Shown here in pieces: positions 33,587-42,892 of a stretch of 64,000 nucleotides of DNA. The position numbers and the translations under genes are program-made. Source of the DNA: DAISKN01 sp963716925. Lineage in GTDB: Bacteria; Acidobacteriota; Vicinamibacteria; Marinacidobacterales; SMYC01. The DNA lies in assembly GCA_963716925.1 (NCBI GenBank), contig CAVQUX010000006.1:992001-1056000 (forward strand), in the 5' to 3' direction. The notes beneath the pieces are model-generated. The model worked only from the letters and a program-made list of their open reading frames with translations. It made no database searches and had not been told where the DNA came from. How positions within the stretch are numbered: position 1 is the stretch's first letter; each line of letters starts with the position of its first letter.

Positions 33587-33745
33587 CATCTCCTCTCGAG
33601 CTTGCTCTTCGGCGTCTCCGCGCTGGATCCCCTCAGCTTCGCCCTCGTGCCCGCGGTGCTGCTCGCGGTCTCGGCCGCCGCTTGTGCGGCTCCGGCGCTG
33701 GGCGCGAGCCGCATCGACCCCATCCGAGCCCTTCGATACGAGTAA
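33587..33745 (+). pseudogene. remnant of a MacB/FtsX-type ABC permease C-terminus
   Basis: About 50 residues read LSSLLFGVSALDPLSFALVP, then LGASRIDPIRALRYE and a stop. This matches the last transmembrane helix and tail of FtsX-like permeases, especially the duplicated orphan permeases numerous in Acidobacteria (compare LLFGVSPLDPLTF and RVDPMVALRYE). Everything upstream of the last helix is missing. The 304 bases between 33505 and 33808 hold nothing else I can identify except the PhyH promoter region. Confidence 0.75.
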
Positions 33746-33808
33746 TGAATCGAGGGGTTGCCAGACGGGAACGCACCTCTTAGCATAGCCGCCCGGAGGC
33801 ACAGCAGA

Positions 33809-36134
33809 ATGCGTGGAAGCCCGTGGGTTTTCCTTCTCCTCAGCGCCTGCGGAGGATCGTCCCCCGATCCTTCGGTGGTCCGACTCGTGGACGAGTTCGG
33901 CTCGGTCCAGATCGAGAATCTGTCGACTCCGGCGGCATCGATAGCACCAACGGAGTGGCGGTTCGAGGACCCGGAGGCAGCGGCTCAGTGGAAAGCGGGG
34001 ACCGGCGTCGAGGGACTCCGATCGCGAGACGGCCGGCTCACGGGACGTTCCAACACCAAGGTCCCCATCCTCCACGCGGAGAGATCGTCCGGACTCGACG
34101 AGGGCGACATCCTTCATGAGGTCGTGGTGCGCGCGCGAGCGTCCAAAGGGTCGAACCTCGCCGTCACCTTCCGGGGGTCGGAGACGGTCGACGTCGGACG
34201 AGATCGCGAGCCGCGCCGAGCTCTTTCCCTGGGCCCTCACGACACCGCTGGTTCCGGGAGGAGAGCTCCAGACCTACCGCATCAGCGTTTCCGCAACCAC
34301 CGTCACCTCGGTCAGCTCCGCGGACACGCGTCACGTCCTGCTGCGCCCGACGGACGCCGAAGGCGCCGATTTCGAGATCGAATCCGTGCGGCTCGTCTTC
34401 CGAAAGGAGCACCTCGCCTCGATCCCGTCGGGGGTCGGCTGGCAGGGACTGGGTGAGATCTACCGCGAGTCGATTGTTAGCCGCGCCCCCGAGAAGCTCC
34501 GCTTCGGGATTCGCGTGCCACCGGGAGCGCTCCTGGATCTGGCCATCGGGACGGTGGAGGAGGGGCCGGTCACCTTCAGGATCTCCGCGGGGGAAGTGGA
34601 GCTCGCACGCACCCTCACCACGCCCGATCGCTGGGAGGAGGTGACTTTCGATCTCGAAGCGCTCGCGGGCCGGGAGGTCACACTCACCCTCGCGCTCGAG
34701 GCGGCGGACGAGGGACATCTGGGCTTCTGGGGGGCTCCCGCGTTGAGGAGCCGAGGCTCCTCAACGGCCCCGCGAGGCGTGGTCCTCTTCTTGCTGGACA
34801 CGCTGCGACGCGACCGTCTGGACGCCTATGGGTTCGATCGGAAGACCGCGCCCCAGTTGAGTCGCCTCGCGGCCGAGGGGGTGCTGTTCGAGGATGCGAT
34901 CGCCCAGGGGGCATGGACGAAAGTCTCGGTGCCCTCCATCCTAACCTCCACCTATCCGACATCGAACGGAATCTACGAGCTCAACCACCGCATGCCGGCT
35001 TCGGGAGTAACTCTCGCGGAAGCCTTCCGCAACGCGGGCTACGCCACCTGGGCCAGCTCCTCCGTCCAGTTCACGGGTCGCGGGTCCAATCTCCACCAGG
35101 GGGTCGAGGTACTCCACGAAGCGGATTCCTTCCCCGACAACCGGGGAAAGAACGCGAGAGACGTCGTGGATCGTCTTCTCCCCTGGCTCGAGCGTCACAA
35201 GGACTCGCCGTTCTTCGCGATGATCCACGCCATCGATCCCCACAGCGACTACGAGCCCAATCGCCCCTATGACACCCTCTGGGCCGCGCCAGACGCCAAG
35301 ACGAAGCACGAGGCATGGACGGAAAAAGTGAAGCCGTTCATCGAGAGCGACTTCATGAAGGATATGGGCCTTCCCATGAGAGGGGAGCTCGAGAGGGCCG
35401 GAATCGCCCCCGAGGAGTTCGTGAAGGTCGAGCTCGACTGGTACGACGGTTCCATCCGCGGCGCCGACGTCGAGCTCGGCCGGGTGCTCGAGAAGCTGGA
35501 AGAGCTCGGAATCGCCGACGATACGCTGGTGGTCTTCCTGAGCGACCACGGGGAAGAGTTCCTGGATCACGGCGGACATTTTCACGAGGAGAACGTCTAC
35601 GGGGAGCTTACGAACGTTCCCCTCGCCATGCGGTGGCCGGGCGTTCTGCCCGCAGGTCGCGTGGTCGACGAGACGGTCCAGCTGCTCGATGTAGCTCCCA
35701 CGATTCTCGATCTCGCAGGCCTTCCGGTTCCCGAGCGGATGCAGGGCCAGAGCTTGAAGCCCCTTCTCGCCGCCTCCGGGAAGGAGCGGTGGAGGCCTCG
35801 ACCGGCAATCTCCGAGTGGCGGAGGCGAACCGACCAGTTGGGAACCCGAATCGTCGACGCTTTCAGCATCATCGAAGGCGAGTGGAAGCTCGTTCGGAAC
35901 GTGGAGCGCCCCGAGGACGTTCCCGAGTTCGAGCTGTACAACCACGAGAGCGATCCGCTGGACCAGAAGAACGTCGCCTCCGAGAACGCCGCGATCGTCG
36001 AGCGGCTCGCGCAGCAGCTCGAGGCGTGGCACAAGTGGGCGCTCGAGAACAAGCTCCCCTCCGACGGAGAGGCCGCCTCCGAAATGAGCTCCGAGGAGCT
36101 GCAGCGGCTCCGAAGCCTGGGCTACGTGCAGTAA
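33809..36134 (+). pseudogene. sulfatase/alkaline-phosphatase-superfamily lipoprotein, one frameshift
   Basis: The start at 33809 gives a lipobox (SPWVFLLLSACGG) and a beta-rich domain; the frame then shifts near 34190 (from FRGSETV to STSDEIASRAELFP) and continues for about 640 residues. The last 440 residues are a sulfatase-fold hydrolase: VVLFLLDTLRRDRLDAYGF, GAWTKVSVPSILTSTYP, AMIHAIDPHSDYEP, VFLSDHGEEFLDHGG. The nucleophile site reads S-V-P-S, lacking the Arg of the sulfatase C/S-x-P-x-R motif, so it is more likely a phospho- or lipid-headgroup hydrolase or transferase than a sulfatase. It ends with the ELQRLRSLGYVQ tail common in this group. The frameshift may be real or a sequence error. 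Confidence 0.8.
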
Positions 36135-36377
36135 TCCCTACCGGGCGCCTCCCGCGTCGGTGCCAATATCCGGGTTCGAGTCCGCGACCCGGATGGCGCC
36201 GATGACGATCGGGCGCGAGGTTCACTTCCGAAGGCGGCATGTTACCGAGCCGGGAGAATGTGTTTTCCACGGGCCACCCCGGACCCGAAGGGCACGCGGC
36301 CGTGGCGGCGACGGCCCGGTTTTCCATGCGGCCGGCGGCTGTTACAATGGAGGAAATCTCCCTGCAAAATCAAAACG

Positions 36378-37613
36378 ATGGGAACGGACCGCATCCTGGT
36401 CGTCGACGACGATCCCGACAACCGGGCCATGATCAGCCATTTCCTCACCAACTGGGGGTTTACCGTCGACGACGCCAGGAACGGGAAGATCGCCCTGGAG
36501 AAGATCAAGGCGAGTCCGCCCGCCCTCGTGCTGCTCGATCTGGAGATGCCGGAGATGGACGGATTCGAGACCTGCGAGCGTCTGAAGACGGATCCCGACA
36601 CCGAATGGATTCCGGTCATCATCTTCACCGGTCTCGAGAAGATGCCGGACCGGCTTCGCGGCTTTCGCCACGGCGCAGACGACTATGTGGTGAAGACGAT
36701 CGAGCCCGACGAGCTGCGGACCCGGATCGACCTGGTGCTCAAGCGCACCAACCGCTATGCCACTCTCGCCGCTACCCCCGTCCCAGCCGAGGCGTCCGAG
36801 TCGCCGAGGCCGACCGGCGACGGCGCCGGGCCGGATGTAGCGGTCTCGCTCTCGCTGGCGCGGGTTTCTTTTCCCGAAGCGATGAGGCTGGTCCTCGCGC
36901 ATGGGAAGAACGGCATCGCCCATCTCACGAACGGTGATCGGGTCGGCTCGGTGCATCTCCACGACGGCGCGGTGATCCACGCGTCCCTGGGAGAGGAGAA
37001 GGGCTCGGAAGCTTTCTACGAGCTCGCCCTGTGGAGGAGCGGGCGGTTCGATTTCCAGGATACCGACGCGGGCAAGGAGAAGACGATTCTCACCTCCACC
37101 CGGAGCCTTCTGGCGGAGGCGAGCCGTCGGAGCGACGCCTGGAGCTCCATCTCCTCCAAGGTGAAGAGCTTCGATCAGATACCCAAGTGGATCCCGCTTT
37201 CCTCCGAATCGATCCGGCTGACGACCTCGGACTGGGCGTTCCTGCGACTCGTCGACGGCCGGCGGACGATTCGCGAGATCGTGGAGGAGCTCAAGACCGA
37301 CGTCTTCCTAGCCGGCCGGGTGGTCTACAGCTTGCTGACGGTCGGCGTTCTGCGATTGGACGAGTCGCCCGAGCAACAACGCGACGAAGCGCTCGAGCTG
37401 ATTCCGCGAAGGGGCGACGCAAGCCTCGCGGGGGAGCCCTTCGAGCTCACCGCGTCGGAATGGGACCTTCTTTCGCGCGTCGACGGTTCCCGCACGCTGG
37501 GGTCGATTCGCGAGGCCGCGAACCTGCCCGCCCCCGCATTCATGAAGATGGTGAGGGACCTCAAGGACAAGGGTTTCCTGCTGCTCGCCGGTCGGGAGCC
37601 GAAGAAGCGATAG
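36378..37613 (+). CDS. response regulator with DUF4388 (PATAN) and helical output region
   Basis: The 411-residue product has a receiver domain at residues 4-122 with acidic pocket DDDPDN, phosphoacceptor Asp54 (VLLDLEMPEMDG) and late Lys (DDYVVKTIEP). A DUF4388/PATAN-like domain at about 150-245 (PEAMRLVLAHGKNGIAHLTNG, VGSVHLHDGAVIHASLGEEKG) is followed by two related helical modules (about 275-325 and 355-405: WAFLRLVDGRRTIREIVEEL and WDLLSRVDGSRTLGSIREAA). DUF4388 occurs in Deinococcus-Thermus, Myxococcota and Acidobacteriota signalling proteins, often with gliding or type IV pilus control. There is no DNA-binding or enzymatic output, so it likely works by protein contact. A TACAAT lies about 30 bases upstream of the start. 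Confidence 0.88.
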   Translation: MGTDRILVVDDDPDNRAMISHFLTNWGFTVDDARNGKIALEKIKASPPALVLLDLEMPEMDGFETCERLKTDPDTEWIPVIIFTGLEKMPDRLRGFRHGADDYVVKTIEPDELRTRIDLVLKRTNRYATLAATPVPAEASESPRPTGDGAGPDVAVSLSLARVSFPEAMRLVLAHGKNGIAHLTNGDRVGSVHLHDGAVIHASLGEEKGSEAFYELALWRSGRFDFQDTDAGKEKTILTSTRSLLAEASRRSDAWSSISSKVKSFDQIPKWIPLSSESIRLTTSDWAFLRLVDGRRTIREIVEELKTDVFLAGRVVYSLLTVGVLRLDESPEQQRDEALELIPRRGDASLAGEPFELTASEWDLLSRVDGSRTLGSIREAANLPAPAFMKMVRDLKDKGFLLLAGREPKKR

Positions 37614-37718
37614 CGCGGTTCCGATCATTTCCTCGAGCTCTGCTATTGCGTTTCCGCGACGAATAGCGGAACATGGGATCGACCAGCCAGAAAGACGGGT
37701 GCCGCTGCGGGGGACGGC

Positions 37719-38540
37719 ATGGTTCGTCGAAACGGTCCCATACTGCGCACGGCGGGGGCGGCGACGCTCGCCTTCGTCGCTCTTGCCGCGCTTCGATTCG
37801 GTGAGCTCCGGCTCTCGCTGACGCCGGTCCTCGCCGCGTGCTTCGCCGCCGGCATTCTCTACACGAATCTCTTCGAGTACTGGGTGCACCGCTACCCCAT
37901 GCACCGGGGACTGCCCCTCCTCCGGCACGTACGCCGCAACCACATCGAGCACCATCGAATCTTCCATGGCGGGAACTTCCGGACCACGAACCCTTCGGAC
38001 CTGGCCCACATCTCGGGCCGTTTCTGGATTTTCCCCGTGCTCCTCGCGGGCCACTACGCTCTACTGAGCACGTTCGTGCCCCTCGATGCGGCGCTCTCGT
38101 TCCTTTCCGCGTCCTGGCTTCACTACCTCCTGTTCGAGATCAGCCACTGGCTCACCCACCTCGAGGACAATGCCGTCGACCGGGTGCTGGCCAGGATCCC
38201 GGTCGTGGCCAGGGTCCGCGCCTTCCAGATCGAGCATCATAGAGCTCACCATCAGAGCCCGATAACCGCTTTCAACTTCAGCCCTCCGTACCTCGGAGAC
38301 GCCCTCGTCCCGACGCCTGCGCGAATCGTCCTGGAGCCTGCAAGAAGCCCAGGAGGGGATGGCGGGCGGATCGCGCGACCCGTCGTCGCGGCTCTGGTTC
38401 GCCCTCGACGAAGTCTTCCCGCTCGCCCCGCGGTCCTCTACGGGACGGCGCTGCTCCTCGGAGCCGTGGCTTTCGGTATCGCGGCTTTCACTCACGCCAG
38501 GCCCGCGTCGGGAGCCCAGGTACCCCGCACCAGGTCTTGA
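37719..38540 (+). CDS. fatty acid hydroxylase/sterol desaturase-superfamily membrane protein
   Basis: The 273-residue product has several membrane helices and the di-iron histidine clusters expected of this superfamily: EYWVHRYPMHR, RRNHIEHHR, then SHWLTHLED and IEHHRAHHQ. The core ends near residue 195 (FNFSPPYLGDALVPT). The following 45 residues are basic and low in complexity before one last hydrophobic segment (VLYGTALLLGAVAFGIAAF), so the tail may be unusual or altered by a frameshift I cannot locate. It would hydroxylate or desaturate lipid chains using oxygen. Confidence 0.8.
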   Translation: MVRRNGPILRTAGAATLAFVALAALRFGELRLSLTPVLAACFAAGILYTNLFEYWVHRYPMHRGLPLLRHVRRNHIEHHRIFHGGNFRTTNPSDLAHISGRFWIFPVLLAGHYALLSTFVPLDAALSFLSASWLHYLLFEISHWLTHLEDNAVDRVLARIPVVARVRAFQIEHHRAHHQSPITAFNFSPPYLGDALVPTPARIVLEPARSPGGDGGRIARPVVAALVRPRRSLPARPAVLYGTALLLGAVAFGIAAFTHARPASGAQVPRTRS

Positions 38541-38610
38541 GACCGCGTTTTTTGTGGGAATTCTCCCGCGACCCCCGGGAGACACTGCGGGAAATCTCCG
38601 TCGTTCGCGC

Positions 38611-38625
38611 GTCGGAGAACTTGCA
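38611..38625 (+). promoter_or_regulatory. candidate upstream activator site (one-base-shorter variant)
   Basis: GTCGGAGAACTTGCA equals the element at 26100-26114 except for one missing T. It lies 17 bases upstream of the sigma-54 promoter, closer than the two other copies, so its role here is less certain. Confidence 0.45.
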
Positions 38626-38641
38626 AATTGCGATAGTCCCG

Positions 38642-38657
38642 CGGCACGCGGATTGCA
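38642..38657 (+). promoter_or_regulatory. sigma-54 (-24/-12) promoter of a lipoprotein gene
   Basis: CGGCAC-N5-TTGCA has GG and GC 10 bases apart. The predicted transcription start (about 38668) lies only 3 bases before an ATG at 38671, so the ATG at 38689 is the sensible start codon. Confidence 0.75.
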
Positions 38658-38688
38658 GCTCACATTCGAAATGCCGAGTAGAGACGCT

Positions 38689-39645
38689 ATGACTACGAGG
38701 GTCGAACGGATTCTATGGGGATTCGCCCTCTTCGGCGCTGTCACCCTCGCCGCATGCGGAGACTCGGGCCCGACAGGATCCTCCGAGATCCCTTCAAAAG
38801 AGGCGACGACGGCTCAGAACCTCGGCTTCGCCCAAACCAGCGCTCTCGAGGATTTCGACTGCACGAGCGTCGAAACCGTTCGCGTGCGTTTCACCTCGCC
38901 TGGCTACGTGGAAGACGACAAGGTGGGGCTCTACGTCTACTTCGACGGGCTGCCTCAAGGCCCGAAGAGACTGCGCGTCTGGTGGGACTACGAGAATGAC
39001 GCCGTCCACTACCATGACTACCGGTTCCCCGCGGAGCAAACGGAGATCGATGAGGTCTACGAGCACCACTATTTCAATCTGCGCGGGTCCACCGAGATGC
39101 TCGTGCGCGTGGAGCTCATCTCCGACGGGCTCACGGGAAACTGCCCCCGAAATCGCCGGGTGACGGTCGCGCCGCCGCCCGTTGGAGCTCCGGGCTCACC
39201 GCCTCCGGCGGCGCCCACGACGCAGACCGCGTCCATCGGCCCGGCAATCTCGAACGTCGATAACTACGATACGACCTACTCCGAGGGCGTGCGTTTCACC
39301 GTTTTCAATCCCCTGACGATCGACTCTGTGGCCGTGGATTCGGGCGGTAACGGCACGCTTACCGTCAACCTCTGGGACGGCAGCGGAAGCACGCTCCTGA
39401 GCTCGAGAAGCACGGCGGTGACTGCGGGACCGCAGCAGATCGCGCTCGGGTTCACGGTGCCGGCGGGCAACTATCTACTGGATATCGACACCACCACCGT
39501 GGGCTTTCCCGGGGTCGGCGTGTCGTACAACGGCTCGAGCTTCCCCTACCAGATCCCGGGAGTCATCGAGCTCACGGATACCAACTTCTACTTCGGCGGA
39601 TTCGGCTGGTACTTCTTTCTCTACGACTGGCAGGTGACGTGGTAA
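38689..39645 (+). CDS. secreted lipoprotein with C-terminal beta-sandwich domain
   Basis: The ATG at 38689 is chosen because the upstream ATG would lie at the transcription start predicted from the sigma-54 promoter. The 318-residue product has a lipobox (LFGAVTLAACG), an N-terminal domain (about 45-155: VRVRFTSPGYVEDDKVGLYV), a Pro/Ala linker (PPPVGAPGSPPPAAP) and a beta-sandwich (170-318) with GVRFTVFNPLTIDSVAVDSG and ALGFTVPAGNYLLDIDTTT. I do not recognise a named family. It sits directly before the sigma-54 activator gene and shares promoter type with the subtilase on the other side, so the three may be one regulatory circuit. Confidence 0.75.
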   Translation: MTTRVERILWGFALFGAVTLAACGDSGPTGSSEIPSKEATTAQNLGFAQTSALEDFDCTSVETVRVRFTSPGYVEDDKVGLYVYFDGLPQGPKRLRVWWDYENDAVHYHDYRFPAEQTEIDEVYEHHYFNLRGSTEMLVRVELISDGLTGNCPRNRRVTVAPPPVGAPGSPPPAAPTTQTASIGPAISNVDNYDTTYSEGVRFTVFNPLTIDSVAVDSGGNGTLTVNLWDGSGSTLLSSRSTAVTAGPQQIALGFTVPAGNYLLDIDTTTVGFPGVGVSYNGSSFPYQIPGVIELTDTNFYFGGFGWYFFLYDWQVTW

Positions 39646-39661
39646 GACGCGAGATCTAGAG

Positions 39662-39698
39662 AACGAAGGACCCGGTGTCCCCCGCACCCTACTTCGTT
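39662..39698 (+). terminator. hairpin between the lipoprotein and sigma-54 activator genes
   Basis: AACGAAG pairs with CTTCGTT, with GGTG/CAC able to pair inside the loop. No T-run follows. It may partly terminate transcription from the sigma-54 promoter before the activator gene, or act as a processing site. Confidence 0.4.
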
Positions 39699-39715
39699 GC
39701 TAGTGGAATTCGGAC

Positions 39716-42700
39716 GTGAATCGATCGACGGGACTACTCCGGGCCTACGCTTCGCTGCTCCGACGTGTGAGCGGCGCCGAAACGGTGTCGTTCTACGCGC
39801 CCGCGCCCGGCGGGGCAAGCCCCATATTCCTCACCGAAGGGGAGCTCCCGCTGCCAGAGCATGCCGACGTCGAGAGCGCCCATCGCTACGCGCTCGCTGC
39901 CCTTACGAACGACAAGCCCGCACCCGAAGCCGGCAGACCCCAGCGGATCGCGAGCGAGGCCGCTCCAGGCTGGCTCACCACCGTCGAGTGCGCGCCCTTC
40001 GCCAGACCCGGCCGCGCGGACGATCGCCGCCGCGGACGAAGCTCCCCCTCCTCCGACTCTCCGCTCGCTCTCGAGACGACACGGATTTGCTGGATTGGAT
40101 TGAGATTCCCCGAGGGGGATTCAGGCCAGGCGGCGAGCCTCGAGGCGTTTCGGGTCCTTGCGGGGGGCGATGCAAGCGAGGGCCGCGAGCCCCTGGCGTC
40201 GCTTCTGAGCCTTGGCGGAGTCCTCGGATGGTACGCCTCTCAGATCTCCTCGATCCTGGACGATCCGGTGACCGGGCTCGCGGGCCGTGCCGAGTTCCAG
40301 GCGAGCTTGAGGCTGGCATTCGACCAGGCCAAAGCCGCGGAGCGTCCTCTCTGCCTTCTGTTCATCAACCCGGACGACTTCACTACGGTGAACGAAAGGT
40401 TCGGGCACGAAGCCGGCGACCGCGTCCTGCGCGAGATTGGCGAACGCCTTCGCTCTTCGCACCGGAGCTCCGACGCCGTCGCCAAGTACGGCGGAGCCAT
40501 CTTCGCCTCGTTTCTTCCCGACACCGACGCCGCTTCCGGCCGGGTGGTGGCGGAGAAGGTCTGGAGCTGCCTCGCCGATACGCCGTTCGTCGAGGGCACT
40601 CTCCGGCTCGGGATCAGCGTCGGGCTCGCGGCGTACGTGCCGGGAGAGACTGGAATCGATGGCCACCCGGAGCTCATCCGGAGGGCCGACAAGGCGCTCA
40701 ATGCGGCGAAGCGCTACGGCGGAGACCATGTGATGGCTTGGGAGCCCGAGCTCGATTCGCGGGACCTCGGAAGCGTCGACCGGATGACCGGCGTCTACAC
40801 CGGCAATATGGCCAAGGACTACCGCAACATGACGCTGCTCTCGGACACGATGACGGTCATCGCCGGAAGCACCGACGTCGAAGACCTCGTCGAGCTGGTG
40901 GTGGATCGGTTGTACACCACGCTCAAGCCGGACCACGTCGGCATCTTCGACTGGGACGGAGAAGGCGAGCCGCTCCTCGTCGCGGGATTGACCAAGCGCG
41001 CCGATTCCAATGGCGGCCACGAACCGCTCCCGGGCCTGCAGATCTCGAATCGAAAGCTCGAGCTCCTCGAGGAGGCACAGCGCGAGCGGAAGGCGCTCCT
41101 GGCCACGCTCACGGACGAATACTCCGAGCAGCGCATCCTGTCGTTCGCAGTGCCGCTGCTGTTGAACGACCTTTGCCTCGGATGCCTGTACCTCGACGGT
41201 CGCGCGGACACCATCGCCCTCGAAGGGTCCGCCGACCTCGGCTTCCTGCGGGCGTTCGCGACCCAGCTCTCGGTGGCTCTCGACCGCGCCCGGCTCAGCC
41301 ACCACCAGAAGAGACAGCAAGAGCGCGAGCAGTCACGGCTTCGCGCCGAAGTGGACGACCTGCGGCGCGCGCTCAAGCAGACGCAGCTCGTGTACCGATC
41401 CCGGGAGATGGAAGCGGTCCTGGACATCGCCCGCCGCGTCGCGCCCACAAAAGCGACGGTGCTGCTGATCGGCGAAAGCGGTACGGGCAAGGAGCTGGTC
41501 GCCCGCACCATTCACGAGCTATCGCCGTTCCGGGCGAAGCCCCTGGTCGTGGTGGATTGCGGGGCCATTCCGACGACTCTGATCGAGAGCGAGCTCTTCG
41601 GCCATGAGCGCGGCGCCTATACCGGGGCCCAGGAGCGTCGCATCGGCAGGCTTCTCGAAGCGGAAGGAGGAACCGTCGTTCTCGACGAGATCGGAGAGCT
41701 GCCGCTCGAGGTCCAGAGCAAGCTTCTGCGGTTCGTCCAGGAACGGCAGGTGGTTCCCGTCGGCGGAACCCAGGTACGCCACGTGGACACCCGCCTCATC
41801 GCCGTCACCAATCGTGAGCTCGCGGTCGAGGCCGCCGCGGGACGATTTCGCGAGGACCTCTTCTACCGGTTGAACGTGGTACGTATCACCGTGCCCCCGC
41901 TGCGCGAGCGCTCCGAGGACATCCTTCACCTCGCCGAGCACTTCCTCGATCACTATGCCCGGCAGTACCAGAAGGGGCCGCTTCGCTTCAGCGACCACGC
42001 ACGGGATTCGCTGATCGAGCACACCTGGCCTGGAAATGTGCGCGAGCTCTCGAACCGGATCATGCAAGCGGTGATTCTCTCCGAGCGCTCGGAGATCGGA
42101 TGGCGCGAGCTCGAGCTCGAGTCGCTTCCTCCGGAGCAAACGGTGGAGATCGATCTCTCGGTGATGAAGCGCGCGTCGGCCCAACGCGACCTGGAGACGC
42201 GGCTGGTCCCCGTGGCTCCGAGAGAGGGCGGCCGGAGTCCGGAGGAAGCCTGGGAGGAGCTGCGGCTGGCGCTTCGTCGGCAAGTGGCCGACGCCGTCGC
42301 CGATGGTGCGCGGGAGCCGCTGCCTCTCGGCACCTGGCTCGTCGAGGACCTGGTGCTATCGGCCTACGAAGCCGCGGGCGGCGTCTCCGGCCGGGCGCGG
42401 GCCCTCCTGGGAGTCCCGGAGACGACCTTCCGCCGCAAGCTTTCGAAAGCGACGTCGCAGGAGCGGGCCGGAATCCTCACGCGGCGGCCGCCCTGGAACG
42501 AAATGGCACCGAGCATCGCAGCTCTGGTGCGCTCCTCCGAGGAAGCACGGCAGGATGTGCTCGATACCGCGCGATCGGTCCTTCTGCGTGAAGTCATCTC
42601 TCGTATCGACGACCCCATCCGCGGGGCGGCGCTCATGGGAGTCACCGTACGCACGTACCGCCGCTGGACCCAGGAGCTCGGCGGGGTCTCCGATCCCATT

Positions 42701-42730
42701 CACCACGCACCCCTGGCGCCCGCCATCTAG
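39716..42730 (+). CDS. sigma-54-dependent enhancer-binding protein with degenerate GGDEF and GAF domains
   Basis: The GTG start gives 1004 residues. Residues 180-345 form a GGDEF domain whose active motif is degraded to GGAIF (about 259), so it cannot make cyclic-di-GMP but might still sense a nucleotide. A GAF domain follows (about 375-545: DVEDLVELVVDRLYTTLKPD), then a short coiled coil and an AAA+ core with Walker A GESGTGKE (585), GAYTGA (632, a Phe-to-Tyr variant of the sigma-54-contacting loop), VVLDEIGELP and the R finger region FREDLFYRLNVV. The C-terminus holds two Fis-like helix-turn-helix stretches (GVPETTFRRKL and GVTVRTYRRW), an unusual pair. There is no receiver domain, so it is controlled by ligand or protein. 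It lies between two genes with sigma-54 promoters and is the obvious candidate activator. A terminator follows. Confidence 0.93.
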   Translation: MNRSTGLLRAYASLLRRVSGAETVSFYAPAPGGASPIFLTEGELPLPEHADVESAHRYALAALTNDKPAPEAGRPQRIASEAAPGWLTTVECAPFARPGRADDRRRGRSSPSSDSPLALETTRICWIGLRFPEGDSGQAASLEAFRVLAGGDASEGREPLASLLSLGGVLGWYASQISSILDDPVTGLAGRAEFQASLRLAFDQAKAAERPLCLLFINPDDFTTVNERFGHEAGDRVLREIGERLRSSHRSSDAVAKYGGAIFASFLPDTDAASGRVVAEKVWSCLADTPFVEGTLRLGISVGLAAYVPGETGIDGHPELIRRADKALNAAKRYGGDHVMAWEPELDSRDLGSVDRMTGVYTGNMAKDYRNMTLLSDTMTVIAGSTDVEDLVELVVDRLYTTLKPDHVGIFDWDGEGEPLLVAGLTKRADSNGGHEPLPGLQISNRKLELLEEAQRERKALLATLTDEYSEQRILSFAVPLLLNDLCLGCLYLDGRADTIALEGSADLGFLRAFATQLSVALDRARLSHHQKRQQEREQSRLRAEVDDLRRALKQTQLVYRSREMEAVLDIARRVAPTKATVLLIGESGTGKELVARTIHELSPFRAKPLVVVDCGAIPTTLIESELFGHERGAYTGAQERRIGRLLEAEGGTVVLDEIGELPLEVQSKLLRFVQERQVVPVGGTQVRHVDTRLIAVTNRELAVEAAAGRFREDLFYRLNVVRITVPPLRERSEDILHLAEHFLDHYARQYQKGPLRFSDHARDSLIEHTWPGNVRELSNRIMQAVILSERSEIGWRELELESLPPEQTVEIDLSVMKRASAQRDLETRLVPVAPREGGRSPEEAWEELRLALRRQVADAVADGAREPLPLGTWLVEDLVLSAYEAAGGVSGRARALLGVPETTFRRKLSKATSQERAGILTRRPPWNEMAPSIAALVRSSEEARQDVLDTARSVLLREVISRIDDPIRGAALMGVTVRTYRRWTQELGGVSDPIHHAPLAPAI

Positions 42731-42742
42731 CGCGCCGGTTTT

Positions 42743-42763
42743 GCGGCGGGTCCGCCGCTTTTT
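42743..42763 (+). terminator. Rho-independent terminator after the sigma-54 activator gene
   Basis: GCGGCG-GGTC-CGCCGC is followed by five T residues, starting 12 bases after the stop codon at 42730. Confidence 0.85.
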
Positions 42764-42892
42764 CGGCTTCCACCCTTCGCGCCCGGCCGCATTTGCAGCG
42801 CCCCCGGAGAGGGCGGGCCGAAGCCCGAGGTAGAAGTCGCGGGTAAACAAGCACTTGGACTCGTGCTCCCACACTGCGCGGATTCGGCACCG

